Positions 35,730 to 45,171 of a stretch of 64,000 nucleotides of DNA are shown here, piece by piece. Positions within the stretch are counted from its first letter, which is position 1; each line of letters opens with the position of its first letter. The stretch is taken from positions 8,817,001-8,881,000 of the forward strand of contig NZ_CP095481.1 in NCBI RefSeq assembly GCF_023023025.1, written 5' to 3'. Below the pieces are notes generated by a model. It was not told the DNA's origin and did not search any database. It saw nothing but the letters and a program-made list of their open reading frames with translations. The DNA comes from Amycolatopsis sp. WQ 127309. Lineage in GTDB: Bacteria > Actinomycetota > Actinomycetes > Mycobacteriales > Pseudonocardiaceae. The position numbers were made by a program, and so were the translations under genes.

Positions 35730-37229
35730 ATGGGGGCCGGTCGCGAATCCGGGTCATTGTCACGTTTTGCCGCATTGCCGGTCGGTCTCGTCGTCGCTGT
35801 CCAGGCCGTGGTGCTGACGCTGTTGTCCGGCCGGTACGGCTTCCACCGCGACGAGCTGTACTTCCTCGCCGCGGGCAAGCGACCGGCCTGGGGCTACGTC
35901 GACCAGCCGCCGATCACGCCGTGGCTCGCGCGGGCGTCGACGGCGTTGTTCGGCGAGACCCCGATGAGTCTGCGGGTCGCCGCGACCCTGCTGGGCATGG
36001 CGACGGTCGTGGTCGTCGTGCTGATCGCCCGCGAGTTCGGCGGCGGCCGCGGTGTCCAGGTGTTCACCGCGGTGGCGACGGCGCTCTCGACGTACGTGCT
36101 GGTCGTGTCGCACATGCTCGCGACGAACTCGGCCGACACGCTGCTGTGGTCGCTGATCGCGTTCACCGGCCTGCGGCTGCTGCGCACCGGCGACGGCCGC
36201 TGGTGGCTCGCCGTCGGCGCAGCGGCCGGGCTCGGCATGATGAACAAGTGGCTGGTGCTGCTCGTGCTGTCCGGGCTCGGCATCGGCGTGGCCGTCGCCG
36301 GGCCGCGCCGGGTCTTCCGGACGTGGTGGCTCGCGGCGGGCATCGGCGTCGCCGCCGTGCTGACCGCGCCGGTGGTGCTCTGGCAGGCGTCGCACGGCTG
36401 GCCGATGCTCACCGTCGCGGGCGGGATCAGCGACGACGACGGCGGCGAGAACCGCGTGCTGTTCGTGCCGATGCAGCTGGTCTACCTGTCGCCGGTGCTG
36501 GTGCCGGTGTGGATCGCCGGGCTCGTCCGGCCGTGGCGTGACGCCGGCGTGCGCTGGGCCCGCGCGCTCGTGATCGCCTACCCCGTGGTCTGCGTGGAAC
36601 TCCTGGCGCTGGGCGGGAAGCCGTACTACTCGGTGCCGTTGCTGCTGCCGCTGGTGGCGCTCGGCGCCGAACCCGCGTTGCGGTGGCTGACGCGGACCGG
36701 GACGGTGCTGCGGGCGTCGATCGGCGTGGTGACGGCGGTGTGCGTGGTCGTGTCCGTCCTCATCGGACTCCCGGTGGTGCCGGCCACCGCACTGAACGGC
36801 GTGCTGCTGGCGGTGAACAAGGAACCCGGCGAGCAGGTCGGCTGGCCGGGGTTCGCCGACACGGTCGCGACGGCGTGGGCTCAGGTTCCGGACAAGGACA
36901 CCGCCGTCATCCTCACCGACAACTACGGCGAGGCCGGCGCGCTCGAGTACTACGGGCCCGAACGCGGACTGCCGCAGCCGTATTCGCCGCACATGTCCTA
37001 CGCCGACTGGGGACCGCCGCCGGATCGCATGGTCGGGCCGGTGCTGGTCATCGGCCGGATCGAGCGCGGCTCCCCCGCGTCGCGGCTGATCACCGGCTGC
37101 CACGCCGTGGCGACGCACCACAACGCCGAAGGCGTCGACAACGACGAGGACGGCGTCACGATCTCGCTGTGCGACACGCTGACCCGGCCGTGGTCGGCGG
37201 CGTGGCCGCAGCTGCGGCGCTTTTACTGA
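35730..37229 (+). CDS. GT39/ArnT-like membrane glycosyltransferase
   Basis: The 499-residue protein has about ten hydrophobic helices in its first 370 residues and a soluble C-terminal part. The first extracytoplasmic loop carries GFHRDELYFLAAGKRPAWGY, with the acidic pair expected in PMT/ArnT-type enzymes that use lipid-linked sugars. The C-terminal domain (about 380-499) contains YGEAGALEYYGPERGLP. It probably transfers a sugar from polyprenyl phosphate to a cell-wall or protein acceptor. Acceptor and donor are unknown. It stands alone between unrelated genes. Confidence 0.85.
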   Translation: MGAGRESGSLSRFAALPVGLVVAVQAVVLTLLSGRYGFHRDELYFLAAGKRPAWGYVDQPPITPWLARASTALFGETPMSLRVAATLLGMATVVVVVLIAREFGGGRGVQVFTAVATALSTYVLVVSHMLATNSADTLLWSLIAFTGLRLLRTGDGRWWLAVGAAAGLGMMNKWLVLLVLSGLGIGVAVAGPRRVFRTWWLAAGIGVAAVLTAPVVLWQASHGWPMLTVAGGISDDDGGENRVLFVPMQLVYLSPVLVPVWIAGLVRPWRDAGVRWARALVIAYPVVCVELLALGGKPYYSVPLLLPLVALGAEPALRWLTRTGTVLRASIGVVTAVCVVVSVLIGLPVVPATALNGVLLAVNKEPGEQVGWPGFADTVATAWAQVPDKDTAVILTDNYGEAGALEYYGPERGLPQPYSPHMSYADWGPPPDRMVGPVLVIGRIERGSPASRLITGCHAVATHHNAEGVDNDEDGVTISLCDTLTRPWSAAWPQLRRFY

Positions 37230-37256
37230 ATTGCCCGGTTCGCTACCCTCGGGCGC

Positions 37257-38441
37257 ATGGTGGCGACGCGCACGGCGGTGGTCGTGGTGGGGGCGGGTCC
37301 GGCCGGGTTGACGGTGGCGAACCTCCTGCGGCGCGCGGGGATCGCCTGCGTGCTGCTGGAAGAGCGGAGCCGGGGGTTCATCGAACAGCGGCCGCGCGCC
37401 GGGTTCATCGAGGAGTGGGCGGTCCGCGGGCTCGAAGCGCGCGGCCTGGGCGACAAGCTCGTCGCGACGGCCCCGCGGCACGAGGAGTTCGAGTTCCGCT
37501 TCGCCGGGCAACGGCACGTCGTGCGCTACGGCGACGTCACCGGCCAGCGGCATTTCGTGTACCCGCAACAGCTTCTGGTGACCGACCTGGTCGCGCAGTA
37601 CACCGACGCGGGCGGCGAAGCGGTGTTCGGGGCGCGCGACGTCCGGCTGCACGACCTGACGTCGGACTCGCCGGCGGTGACATTTCGGACCGCCGACGGC
37701 GAGCACCGCGTCGACTGCGACTTCGTAGCGGGCTGCGACGGCGCGCGCGGGGTGTCACAAGGCCACCTGCCGCCGGAAACCACGGTGAAAGCCCACCACG
37801 ACTACGGAATCGGCTGGCTGGCGCTGCTCGCGGAAGCGCCGCCGTCCGCCGACGGCGTCCTGTTCGGCATCCACCCGCGCGGGTTCGCCGCACACATGGC
37901 CCGCACCCCGACGGTGACCCGGTTCTACCTGCAGACCGCACCGGGCGAGACCGAGGCGGACTGGCCGCACGAGCGCGTCTGGGAAGAGCTGCACGCGCGC
38001 CTCACCGTGCCGGGCGGCGACATCGTCGAAGGCGAGCTGATCGAGAAGCGGATCCTCGACATGCACAACTACGTCGTCGAGCCGATGTCCCACGGCCGGC
38101 TGCACCTGGCGGGCGAGTCAGCGCACCTGGTCGCACCGATCGCCGCGAAGGGCATGAACCTGGCCCTGCACGACGCTTTCCTGCTCACGGAGGCGCTGCA
38201 GGCGCACTACGCCGGCGATCCGACGCGGCTGGCCGGGTACTCCGCCGCGTGCCTGCCGCTGGTCTGGCAGTACCAGGAGTTCTCGCTGTGGCTGTCGGAG
38301 ATCTTCCACAACACCGCCGCCGCGACGGACAACCCGTTCCTGGCGCGCATCGCGGAAGCCCGGATGCGCCGCCTGCTGGGATCGCCCGCCGCGGTGGCGG
38401 CGTTCGCGGAGCTGTACATCGGCAAGAACGCCGACTTCTAG
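37257..38441 (+). CDS. pobA: 4-Hydroxybenzoate 3-monooxygenase-like flavoprotein
   Basis: At 394 residues it has exactly the usual PobA length. The FAD Rossmann motif is VVVVGAGPAGLTVANLL. The RPRAGFIEEW, CDGARGVSQGH and HLVAPIAAKGMNLALHDAF segments are those of class A aromatic hydroxylases of the PobA branch. It would hydroxylate 4-hydroxybenzoate to protocatechuate with NAD(P)H and oxygen. No ring-cleavage genes lie nearby and no regulator is adjacent, so the pathway continues elsewhere. Its last four bases overlap the end of the convergent GH29 gene. Confidence 0.88.
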   Translation: MVATRTAVVVVGAGPAGLTVANLLRRAGIACVLLEERSRGFIEQRPRAGFIEEWAVRGLEARGLGDKLVATAPRHEEFEFRFAGQRHVVRYGDVTGQRHFVYPQQLLVTDLVAQYTDAGGEAVFGARDVRLHDLTSDSPAVTFRTADGEHRVDCDFVAGCDGARGVSQGHLPPETTVKAHHDYGIGWLALLAEAPPSADGVLFGIHPRGFAAHMARTPTVTRFYLQTAPGETEADWPHERVWEELHARLTVPGGDIVEGELIEKRILDMHNYVVEPMSHGRLHLAGESAHLVAPIAAKGMNLALHDAFLLTEALQAHYAGDPTRLAGYSAACLPLVWQYQEFSLWLSEIFHNTAAATDNPFLARIAEARMRRLLGSPAAVAAFAELYIGKNADF

Positions 38442-40780
38442 CTCCAGGCGATCTTGAACACCCAGGCAAAGCGGCCCGCCTGCCGGGCCGCGTCCGGGAC
38501 GTCGATCACCAGGGCGCCGTTTTCGACGCTCCAGTGCAGGTTTCCGCGGTAACCCAGCAGCGTCACGCGGTCGCCGGAGCGGACCGGGACCGGCGCGTCG
38601 ACCACCAAGCGGCTGCCCGGCGCGGCGAGCGAATGCACGTAGAACGCCTCGTTCTGCTTGACCGTGAACCGCAGGTCGCCGAGCTGGGCCATCCGCGACC
38701 AGTACGTCGTGCCGTAGATCGCCTCGCCGTTGACCTTCAGCCAGGCACCCGCGTCGCGCAAGTGCTGCTGCATCACCGCCGGGATGGTGCCGTCGTAGTC
38801 CGGGCCGATGTCGAGCAGGAAATTGCCGTTCTTCGACACGATGTCGACGAGCGTGCGGACGACCTCCTCGGCCGTCATGTACTCGTCGTCCGGGGTCGCG
38901 CGGTTGTAGCCGTAGGAGAACGGGTCCAGGCCGCGGCTCGCCTCCCACTTCGCCACCACCGTGTTCGGGTACGTCGTGTACTCCGGCGTGGTGAAGTCGT
39001 GGTCCGGGATGCCGCCGCGATCGTTGTAGGTGACGTCCTTGGGGTGCCGTCGGTTCTTCGCGCGGTTGAAGTACTCCGTGAGCACGTCGCGGCTGTCGTT
39101 GTCGCCGCCGATGTCGAACCACAGGACGTCCGGGTCGAACTCGCGGATCAGCTCGAGCACCTGCGGCGCCTGGTAGTCGCGGACGAAGTCCTTGCCCGCG
39201 GTGTAGCCGGTGTAGGGCACCGGCGCGCCGGTGTACGGGTTGCGCGGCGCGTGGCCCATCCACGGGTTGTCCGGGTTGAACCACTCCGGCAGCGAGAAGT
39301 ACAGGCCGTTGCGCAGCTGCGGCGTGTACTTGCGGGACGCCGCGAACAGCTCGGCGATGACGTTCCGCTTCGGGCCGAGCTTGACCGAGTTGCGGTCGCT
39401 GACCTTGGTGTCCCACAACGCGAAGCCGTCGTGGTGCTTGGACGTCAGGACGTAGTACTCGGCGCCCGCGTCCGCGATCAGCTTCAGCCAGGCGCGCGGG
39501 TCGAACTTCTTCGCCGTGAACATCGGGATGAAGTCGTCGTAGCCGAAGTTCTCGCCGTACTTCTGGGCGTGGTAGGCGTAGGTCGCGCCGTTGGGGTCCT
39601 GCTGGTTCTGCCAGTACCACTCGGCGTACTGCTGCCCGACCGGCGCCCACGCGGGCACGGCGTAGACGCCCCAGTGGATGAAGATGCCGAACTTGCTGTC
39701 GGTGAACCAATAAGGCGCGCGGTGCGTCGAGAGCGACGCGTCGGTCGGCCGGAAGTCCGGGACGCCGAGGGTGATCGGCACCTGCTGGGTGGCGAGCGTG
39801 CCGCGCCCGGCCGTCACGCGCAGCTGGCCGTTCGTGGTCGTGCCGGGCGGGACGGACGCGTTCGGCGCCAGGCCGAGCCGGACGGTCGCCTGCTCCCCCG
39901 GCGCGAGCGCACGGATGGTCGCCGGGACCGTGGTGCGGCCGCCGGGGACGTCGAGGGTCACCGTGACGCGGTCGCGGGCCCCGAGCCAGACGGTGCCGGC
40001 GTTCACCACGGTCGCCTCGGCGGCCTGCGGCCCGCCGTCGGTGAGCAGGTTCGCCGTCGAGCGGCCGTCCAGCACCAGCGCGGACCGGCCGACGGCGACG
40101 GGCTGCAGGGTGAGCGCGAAGACGTGCAGGCTGGAGACGTTCGGCGCGGGTGCCGCGGTCGTCGGCAGGGTCAGCGCGACGGCGTCGCGGGCCGGGTCGA
40201 CCCAGACCTGGCCGGTGGCCAGGGAAACCGGGTTGGCGTCGACGACGCCGCCCGGCGCGTAGCGGAACGACGAGACCAGCGCGCCGCTGCCGGTGTACCA
40301 GTCCGGGCCGGAGAGCGAGCCGGTGCTGGTGCTGCCGTCGGCGTAGTGCACGGTCGCCGTGCCGCCGGTGGTGCCGTAGCTGGCGGCGACCAGGAAGTAC
40401 GCGACGAAGTAGCGGCCCTTCGGCAGGTCGAGCGTCTGGCCGGTGGCGACGACGTTGTTCTTCGCCCCGGCGGCCGCGGAGCCGAGCAGGAACGGGACGC
40501 CGCCGACGGTCGCCGTCCGCCCGACCGGCAGCTGCTCGGCCGGGAAGGTGTAGCCGGACCCGTCGAAGTCGCCGCCGGTGGCGGCCGCGCTGTCGATGCC
40601 GTCGTTGGAGAACCAGGCGTCGAGCGCCACCGGGACGGGCGGCGGTGGCGGCACGATCGGGGTGTCGGGCGTGTCGCCGGCGGCGTCCGAAGCCGCGGCG
40701 GGCGTCAGGCCGGCCGCACTCAGCGCCACGGCGGCGCCGGCGGCCATGCCGAGTGCTTGACGGCGAGGGAAGGTCGTCAC
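38438..40780 (-). CDS. Secreted GH29 alpha-L-fucosidase
   Basis: 780 residues. The signal has a Tat-like start (RRQALGMAAGAAVALSAAGL). An N-terminal beta-rich region follows (about residues 50-340), including a galactose-binding or NPCBM-like part and an NEW3/CARDB-like part. The GH29 barrel lies at about 345-690 and a beta-sandwich ends the protein. The nucleophile is predicted as Asp556 in DVLWFDIGGDN, and the motif FGIFIHWGVYAVPAW is typical. It should remove fucose from glycans or plant hemicellulose. It is not in the cellulase island and has no CebR site. Confidence 0.9.
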   Translation of the reverse strand: MTTFPRRQALGMAAGAAVALSAAGLTPAAASDAAGDTPDTPIVPPPPPVPVALDAWFSNDGIDSAAATGGDFDGSGYTFPAEQLPVGRTATVGGVPFLLGSAAAGAKNNVVATGQTLDLPKGRYFVAYFLVAASYGTTGGTATVHYADGSTSTGSLSGPDWYTGSGALVSSFRYAPGGVVDANPVSLATGQVWVDPARDAVALTLPTTAAPAPNVSSLHVFALTLQPVAVGRSALVLDGRSTANLLTDGGPQAAEATVVNAGTVWLGARDRVTVTLDVPGGRTTVPATIRALAPGEQATVRLGLAPNASVPPGTTTNGQLRVTAGRGTLATQQVPITLGVPDFRPTDASLSTHRAPYWFTDSKFGIFIHWGVYAVPAWAPVGQQYAEWYWQNQQDPNGATYAYHAQKYGENFGYDDFIPMFTAKKFDPRAWLKLIADAGAEYYVLTSKHHDGFALWDTKVSDRNSVKLGPKRNVIAELFAASRKYTPQLRNGLYFSLPEWFNPDNPWMGHAPRNPYTGAPVPYTGYTAGKDFVRDYQAPQVLELIREFDPDVLWFDIGGDNDSRDVLTEYFNRAKNRRHPKDVTYNDRGGIPDHDFTTPEYTTYPNTVVAKWEASRGLDPFSYGYNRATPDDEYMTAEEVVRTLVDIVSKNGNFLLDIGPDYDGTIPAVMQQHLRDAGAWLKVNGEAIYGTTYWSRMAQLGDLRFTVKQNEAFYVHSLAAPGSRLVVDAPVPVRSGDRVTLLGYRGNLHWSVENGALVIDVPDAARQAGRFAWVFKIAWS

Positions 40781-40997
40781 TGAACCTCCAGGGATCGGAT
40801 GAGTACGGGCAGACTGGCCCCCCAGTGGGCCGATCTGTGGTTACTGAAGCTGATTCATCCGATGACTGACCCTGCTCGTCCGGGTTCGCCGTGTCAAGAG
40901 GGACGATCAAAGTGAACCGGGCTCACGTCCGGCGCGTGGTTCTCAGTGACGAGCTGCAGCACTCGCACCAGACCCAGCCGGACCGAGAGGCCAGACC

Positions 40998-41261
40998 ATG
41001 TCCACCCACCCGAGCGCGCTGAGCCGCCGCGCGATCGCCATGCTCAAAGCGGTCGGCGAGGGCCGTGCCGAACTCCGCTGCAGCTGCGAACCCGACCTCC
41101 GCGTCGACGGATTGTCGTGCTGCGACCAGAACGCCGCCCACGACCTGGCCCGCGCCGGCCTGATCCGCGCCGCGGTCCTGGCGGCGCCCGGCCAGTGGAC
41201 ACCGGCCGAACTGACCGACGCCGGGCACCGCGCACTGGACGTGGTCCCCGCCGCCGCTTGA
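40998..41261 (+). CDS. Small cysteine-containing protein of unknown function (87 aa)
   Basis: ATG 40998 follows GAGAGG. The protein is soluble and helical, with CSCEPDLRVDGLSCCD in the middle: four cysteines in 15 residues, which could bind a metal. A winged-helix-like end (WTPAELTDAGHRAL) follows. Codon use fits a real gene. No family is recognised. A hairpin-family stem-loop starts 15 bp downstream. Confidence 0.6.
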   Translation: MSTHPSALSRRAIAMLKAVGEGRAELRCSCEPDLRVDGLSCCDQNAAHDLARAGLIRAAVLAAPGQWTPAELTDAGHRALDVVPAAA

Positions 41262-41275
41262 GCTTGCTGTTCCCC

Positions 41276-41330
41276 AGCCGTGGATGGCACATCGAGGGCC
41301 TTGAAGTCTCTCGATGTGCCATTCACGGCT
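41276..41330. terminator. Stem-loop (hairpin family member 4)
   Basis: Arms 41276-41296 and 41310-41330 pair over 21 bp with one mismatch around a 13-nt loop. The arm centre GGCACATCGAG resembles the element at 1131 (GCCACATCGAG), but the flank differs in a paired way. Confidence 0.7.
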
Positions 41331-41402
41331 TTCGGGGGTTACTCGCCGGTGACGAGAATCCCGGCACGCGCGCCCCTCAACGGGCCGACGCCTCCGCCGG
41401 AA

Positions 41403-41790
41403 CGGCCAACTCAGCGCCCGGAGCAGCCAACACGGCGCCCGGAATGGCCGACACAGCGCCCGGAACGACCAACACGCCCGGGATTCCGGGATAGACCCTG
41501 CGGCCGTGTTGGCCATTCCGGGCAGTGTGTTGGCCACTCCGGCGAGCGTGTTGGCCACTCCGGACGGCGAGTTAGCCGTCGCGAGCGACGTGTTGGCCAC
41601 TCCACGGGCATGTCGGCCGCTCCAGCGGCCGTGTTGGCCATTCCGGGCAGTGTGTTGGCCATTCCGGGCAGTGTGTTGGCCACTCTGGCGAGCGTGTTGG
41701 CCGCTCCGGGCGGCGAGTTAGCCGTCGCGAACGACGTGTTGGCCACTCCGGCGGGCGGGTTGGCCACCCGCGGGCGGTGGGTTGGCGCTT
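41403..41790. repeat. 21-bp-period repeat array with inverted halves
   Basis: About four units (41403-41485) read as GGCCAACACGGCGCCCGGAA-like. From 41503 at least eleven units read in the opposite sense, typified by GTGTTGGCCATTCCGGGCA. The strictest neighbours repeat every 21 bp (two identical tandem units from about 41631). Two diverged units, GTTAGCCGTCGCGA-like, recur at about 41570 and 41717, suggesting a higher-order repeat of about 147 bp. The period is a multiple of three, so several frames stay open, but there is no ribosome site or conserved start. The two halves could form a large cruciform or RNA hairpin. Confidence 0.85.
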
Positions 41791-42136
41791 GCGGGCAAAA
41801 AGCCAGTGGTCTGGGTGAACCGGGTCAGGGTGGCGGCCGTGCTTGGGGGTGAGGGCGTTCTCGCACACGCCCTCCGGGGTTGCCCCGACGCAACGATCCG
41901 GGCCAGCCTCCGCTTCGGATCGGGACCGGGGCACTCCGGCGAGCGGCCGTCGCGGCAACGGCCACCTCGCGCGGGCCCGCCCGGCATCCCCAGAATCCCG
42001 GGCGGGTCCGCCCAGGGGGAACCCTAGGGAAACTGCCGGCGAAACAGCAACTTGCCGTTACTGTCCGGGATCTTGTCCGGTCCGCTCACCTGATCAGCGG
42101 TCGCTGGTTCGAGTGACAGGCGCGACCGTGTGGGGC
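41791..42136. other. Spacer before the SGNH hydrolase gene
   Basis: About 350 bp without a convincing gene. It contains a hairpin with 8-bp arms GAGGGCGT/ACGCCCTC (41851-41874) and a short GGGCGG/CCGCCC palindrome near 42001-42014. The AT-richer part near 42030-42070 is the likely promoter zone of the hydrolase. Confidence 0.55.
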
Positions 42137-43357
42137 ATGCGACGCTTTCTGGCCGTGGGCACGGCCGTCTTGGCGGGGTTGGCCATCCTCACGACGTCCG
42201 GTGGTGCGAACCCGGAAAGCGCTGTCCCGGCCCTCGCTCAACAGTCCGTCGGCGGCTGGGCCGGCACCTGGGCCGCGGCTCCCGCGTCCGGCGTGCCGAA
42301 CACCCCGGACGGCTACCCCGGTTACTCGATCCGCAACGTCGTGCACACCAGCGTCGGCGGCGGGCGGGCCCGGATCCACCTCTCGAACGCCTTCGGCACC
42401 AGCGCCGTCACCTTCGGGCACGTCACCGTCGCGGTCGAGGCGACCGGGGCCGACGCCGTCCCCGGCACGCTGCGGTCGCTGACGTTCGGCGGCGCGCCCA
42501 GTGTCGTCGTCCCGAACGGTGCCGAGGTGCTGAGCGACCCGGTCGGCCTGCGGGTCCCGGCGGACGCCAACCTGCTCGTGACGACCTACGTGCCGACGAA
42601 GTCCGGGCCGGTGACCTACCACCCGGCCGCGGCGCAGACGTCGTACTTCACCCGCGCCGGCGACTTCACCGCCAGCGAGTCGGGCGCGCCCTACACCGAG
42701 CAGACGTCCGTGTGGCACTACGTGTCCGGCGTCGACGTCCAGGGTGGCGCCGAAGCCACTGTGGTGACGCTCGGCGACTCGATCACCGACGGCGTCGGCT
42801 CCACCACCGGGGCCAACCACCGCTGGCCGGACTACCTGGCCGACCGGCTGCACGGCCGGTTCGGCGTGCAGAACGCCGGTATCAGCGCCAACCGGCTGCT
42901 GCTCGACGTCCCGGGCAGCGGCGCGGGCCAGAACGCGCTCTCCCGGTTCGACCGCGACGTGCTCGGCGTCGGCGGCGTGCGGACGCTGATCGTGCTGGAA
43001 GGCATCAACGACATCCAGCAGGACCCGCACCAGACCGACCCGGACGCGATCACCTCGGCCTACCGCCAGCTGGTCGCGCAGGCCCACGCCCGCGGCATCC
43101 GGGTCCTCGGCGGCACGCTCACGCCGTTCAAGGGCTGGGGCGTCTACGACGAGACCCTGGAAGCCACCCGCACGGCGGTGAACCGGTTCATCCGCACCAG
43201 CAACGTCTTCGACGCCGTGGTCGACTTCGACGCGGCGGTCCGCGACCCGGCCGACCCGCTCCGGATGCTGCCCGCCTACGACTCCGGCGACCACCTCCAC
43301 CCCGGCGACGCCGGCTACGAGCGAATGGCCGCCGCGGTCCGCCTCGACCGGCTGTGA
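42137..43357 (+). CDS. Secreted SGNH/GDSL hydrolase
   Basis: 406 residues with a signal peptide (about 33 aa). The catalytic Ser is in VVTLGDSITDGVGS near residue 215. The block III Asn lies in LEGINDIQQ and the final Asp/His in SGDHLHPGDAGYE. A beta-rich N-terminal part (about 40-200) precedes the SGNH fold, as in extracellular esterases and lipases of actinomycetes. It should deacylate polysaccharides or lipids outside the cell. ATG 42137 is used; GTG 42128 would add three residues. It abuts the convergent MFS gene with no spacer. Confidence 0.88.
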   Translation: MRRFLAVGTAVLAGLAILTTSGGANPESAVPALAQQSVGGWAGTWAAAPASGVPNTPDGYPGYSIRNVVHTSVGGGRARIHLSNAFGTSAVTFGHVTVAVEATGADAVPGTLRSLTFGGAPSVVVPNGAEVLSDPVGLRVPADANLLVTTYVPTKSGPVTYHPAAAQTSYFTRAGDFTASESGAPYTEQTSVWHYVSGVDVQGGAEATVVTLGDSITDGVGSTTGANHRWPDYLADRLHGRFGVQNAGISANRLLLDVPGSGAGQNALSRFDRDVLGVGGVRTLIVLEGINDIQQDPHQTDPDAITSAYRQLVAQAHARGIRVLGGTLTPFKGWGVYDETLEATRTAVNRFIRTSNVFDAVVDFDAAVRDPADPLRMLPAYDSGDHLHPGDAGYERMAAAVRLDRL

Positions 43358-44632
43358 TCACTCACGCGGGATGAAGGCCACCGCGATCAAGCTCAGCACC
43401 GCCACTCCCACCAGGTAGAGCGACACCGACAACGACGTCCCCGTCGCGGTCTGCAGTGCCGTCGCGATCAACGGGGCGAAACCGCCGCCCAGTACCGCGC
43501 CCACGGCGTACGAGAACGACGCGCCGCTGTAGCGGAAGCGCGGTTCGAACAACTCCGCGAACAACGCCGACTGCGGGCCGTACGTCGCGCCGAGGCCGAT
43601 GTTCAGCACCACCACGGCGACGATCAGCCACACCGTCTGGCGGGTGTCGACCAGCAGGAAGAACGGGATCGGCCACACCACGAGCAGCACCGAACCCCAG
43701 AGGTACACCGGTTTGCGGCCGACGCGGTCCGACCACGCCGCCGTCACCAGGATGCTCACCAGCCACGTGACGCTGCCGGCGATCACCACCACCAGCAACG
43801 TGGTGCGGTCGATCTTCAGCACGGAAGTGCCGTAGGACAACAGGTACGCGAGGAAGATGTAGCCGATCGCGGTGTTGGCGATGAAACTCCCCGACGCCAC
43901 CAGCAGCGCTCGCGGCCGTTCGCGAAAGACGTCGACCATCGGCCGCCGGCTGCGTGCCGCCGAGTCCCGTAGCTGAGCGAACACCGGGCTTTCCTCGATC
44001 CGCAGCCGGATCACCAGGCCGACGCCGACGAGCACGATGCTCAGCAGGAACGGCACCCGCCAGCCCCACGCCGCGAACTGCGCGTCGGTCAGCGATTTGC
44101 CGAGGACGAAGAACACCAGCTGCGCGAGGATCAGCCCGGCCGGGACGCCGATCTGCGAGAACGCGCCGTAGCGGCCCCGCCGGCCCTCCGGCGCGTGCTC
44201 GACGGCCATCAGCGCCGCGCCGCCCCATTCGCCGCCCGCGCTCAGGCCCTGCAGCAGCCGCAGCACGAGGAGCAGGATCGGGGCCCACACGCCGATCGCG
44301 CTGTAGGTCGGGAGCAGGCCGACGCCGACGGTCGCCACGCCCATCAGGACCAGCGACAGCACGAGCATCGCCTTGCGGCCGACGCGGTCGCCGAAGTGAC
44401 CCCACAGGATCCCGCCGACCGGGCGGGCCAGGAAGCCCACCCCGAGCGTCGCGAACGCGGCCAGCGTGCCGGACGCCGGCGAGAGCGTCGTGAAGAAGAG
44501 CTTGCCGAAGACCAGCGCGGTCGCGGTGCTGTAGATGAAGTAGTCGTACCACTCGATCGTGGTCCCGATGGCGCTGGCCACGGCGACCCGCCGCAGCTGC
44601 CCGGGCGCGGCGGGCACCGCCTGCGTGCTCAC
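43358..44632 (-). CDS. MFS transporter, metabolite:H+ symporter (MHS/ShiA-like) type
   Basis: The 424-residue protein has twelve predicted helices. The N-terminus SAIGTTIEWYDYFIYSTATAL and the GDRVGRK loop after helix 2 (with the matching SDRVGRKPV loop later) mark the metabolite:H+ symporter subfamily. That group imports organic acids such as shikimate, alpha-ketoglutarate or aromatic acids. A role with the PobA-like enzyme is possible but the genes are 5 kb apart. The GTG start overlaps the acetyltransferase stop (GTGA). Confidence 0.9.
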   Translation of the reverse strand: MSTQAVPAAPGQLRRVAVASAIGTTIEWYDYFIYSTATALVFGKLFFTTLSPASGTLAAFATLGVGFLARPVGGILWGHFGDRVGRKAMLVLSLVLMGVATVGVGLLPTYSAIGVWAPILLLVLRLLQGLSAGGEWGGAALMAVEHAPEGRRGRYGAFSQIGVPAGLILAQLVFFVLGKSLTDAQFAAWGWRVPFLLSIVLVGVGLVIRLRIEESPVFAQLRDSAARSRRPMVDVFRERPRALLVASGSFIANTAIGYIFLAYLLSYGTSVLKIDRTTLLVVVIAGSVTWLVSILVTAAWSDRVGRKPVYLWGSVLLVVWPIPFFLLVDTRQTVWLIVAVVVLNIGLGATYGPQSALFAELFEPRFRYSGASFSYAVGAVLGGGFAPLIATALQTATGTSLSVSLYLVGVAVLSLIAVAFIPRE

Positions 44633-45171
44633 GAGCCGGCCATCGCGGCGACCGGCACCAGGTCCTCGGCGAGCAGGTCCATCAGCAGGCCGTCGTGCCA
44701 GCTGCCGTCCGGCCCGCGCTCGTAGGAGCGCATCGTGCCGACCGGCCGGAAGCCGAGTGCCTGGTAGAGCTTGATCGCGGACTCGTTGTCCGCGGCCGGG
44801 TCGATCACGACCCGGTGGTGGCCGCGCACCGTGAACAGGTGCTCGGCCAGCGCCCGGATGGCGTCCGAGCCGAGGCCGTGGCCCTGGAAGTCCGGGTGCA
44901 CGGCGATGTCGATCCCGGCGTGCCGGTACTGCGGATCGGCCTCCTCGAAGGCGAGTTCGATACCCACGACGACGTCGTCGTGTTCGATCGCGTAGGTCGT
45001 GGTGCCCTCGTCGGGGTCCAGCAGATAGGACACCTGGGCGGCCACCGGCTCCTCGGCGTCGGCCCACCAGCGGGCGACATCGGGATGCGACAGGATCTCC
45101 TCGAACCGGGCGGCGTCCGTGACTGCGGCGGGCCGCAGCCGGACACGGCTTCCGGTGATCAGGCCGGTCAT
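44629..45171 (-). CDS. GNAT acetyltransferase, RimJ/AAC(6')-like (180 aa)
   Basis: GNAT core with the acetyl-CoA loop IAVHPDFQGHGLGSDAIRAL and the late motif NESAIKLYQALGFRPVG. Its start region (RVRLRPAAVTDAARFEEIL) is RimJ-like, and the ARWW segment is seen in AAC(6')-type enzymes. The acceptor is unknown. It is 72 bp downstream of the RHS toxin gene on the same strand, the place where an immunity gene is expected, but the sequence is a standard acetyltransferase. ATG 45171 is preferred over an upstream in-frame start. Confidence 0.85.
   Translation of the reverse strand: MTGLITGSRVRLRPAAVTDAARFEEILSHPDVARWWADAEEPVAAQVSYLLDPDEGTTTYAIEHDDVVVGIELAFEEADPQYRHAGIDIAVHPDFQGHGLGSDAIRALAEHLFTVRGHHRVVIDPAADNESAIKLYQALGFRPVGTMRSYERGPDGSWHDGLLMDLLAEDLVPVAAMAGS

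Noticed and set aside
41411..41767. Coding genes within the 21-bp array on either strand (heptad-type repeats)
   Set aside because: The period is divisible by three, so several frames stay open by chance. No ribosome-binding site or stable start is visible and both strands are equally open.
41403..41790. CRISPR array
   Set aside because: The repeats are contiguous 21-bp units without unique spacers, include inverted units, and no cas genes are near.
42095..42120. tRNA fragment or attachment site (GGTTCGAGT)
   Set aside because: Only the T-loop-like bases match; no acceptor or anticodon stems and no integrase.
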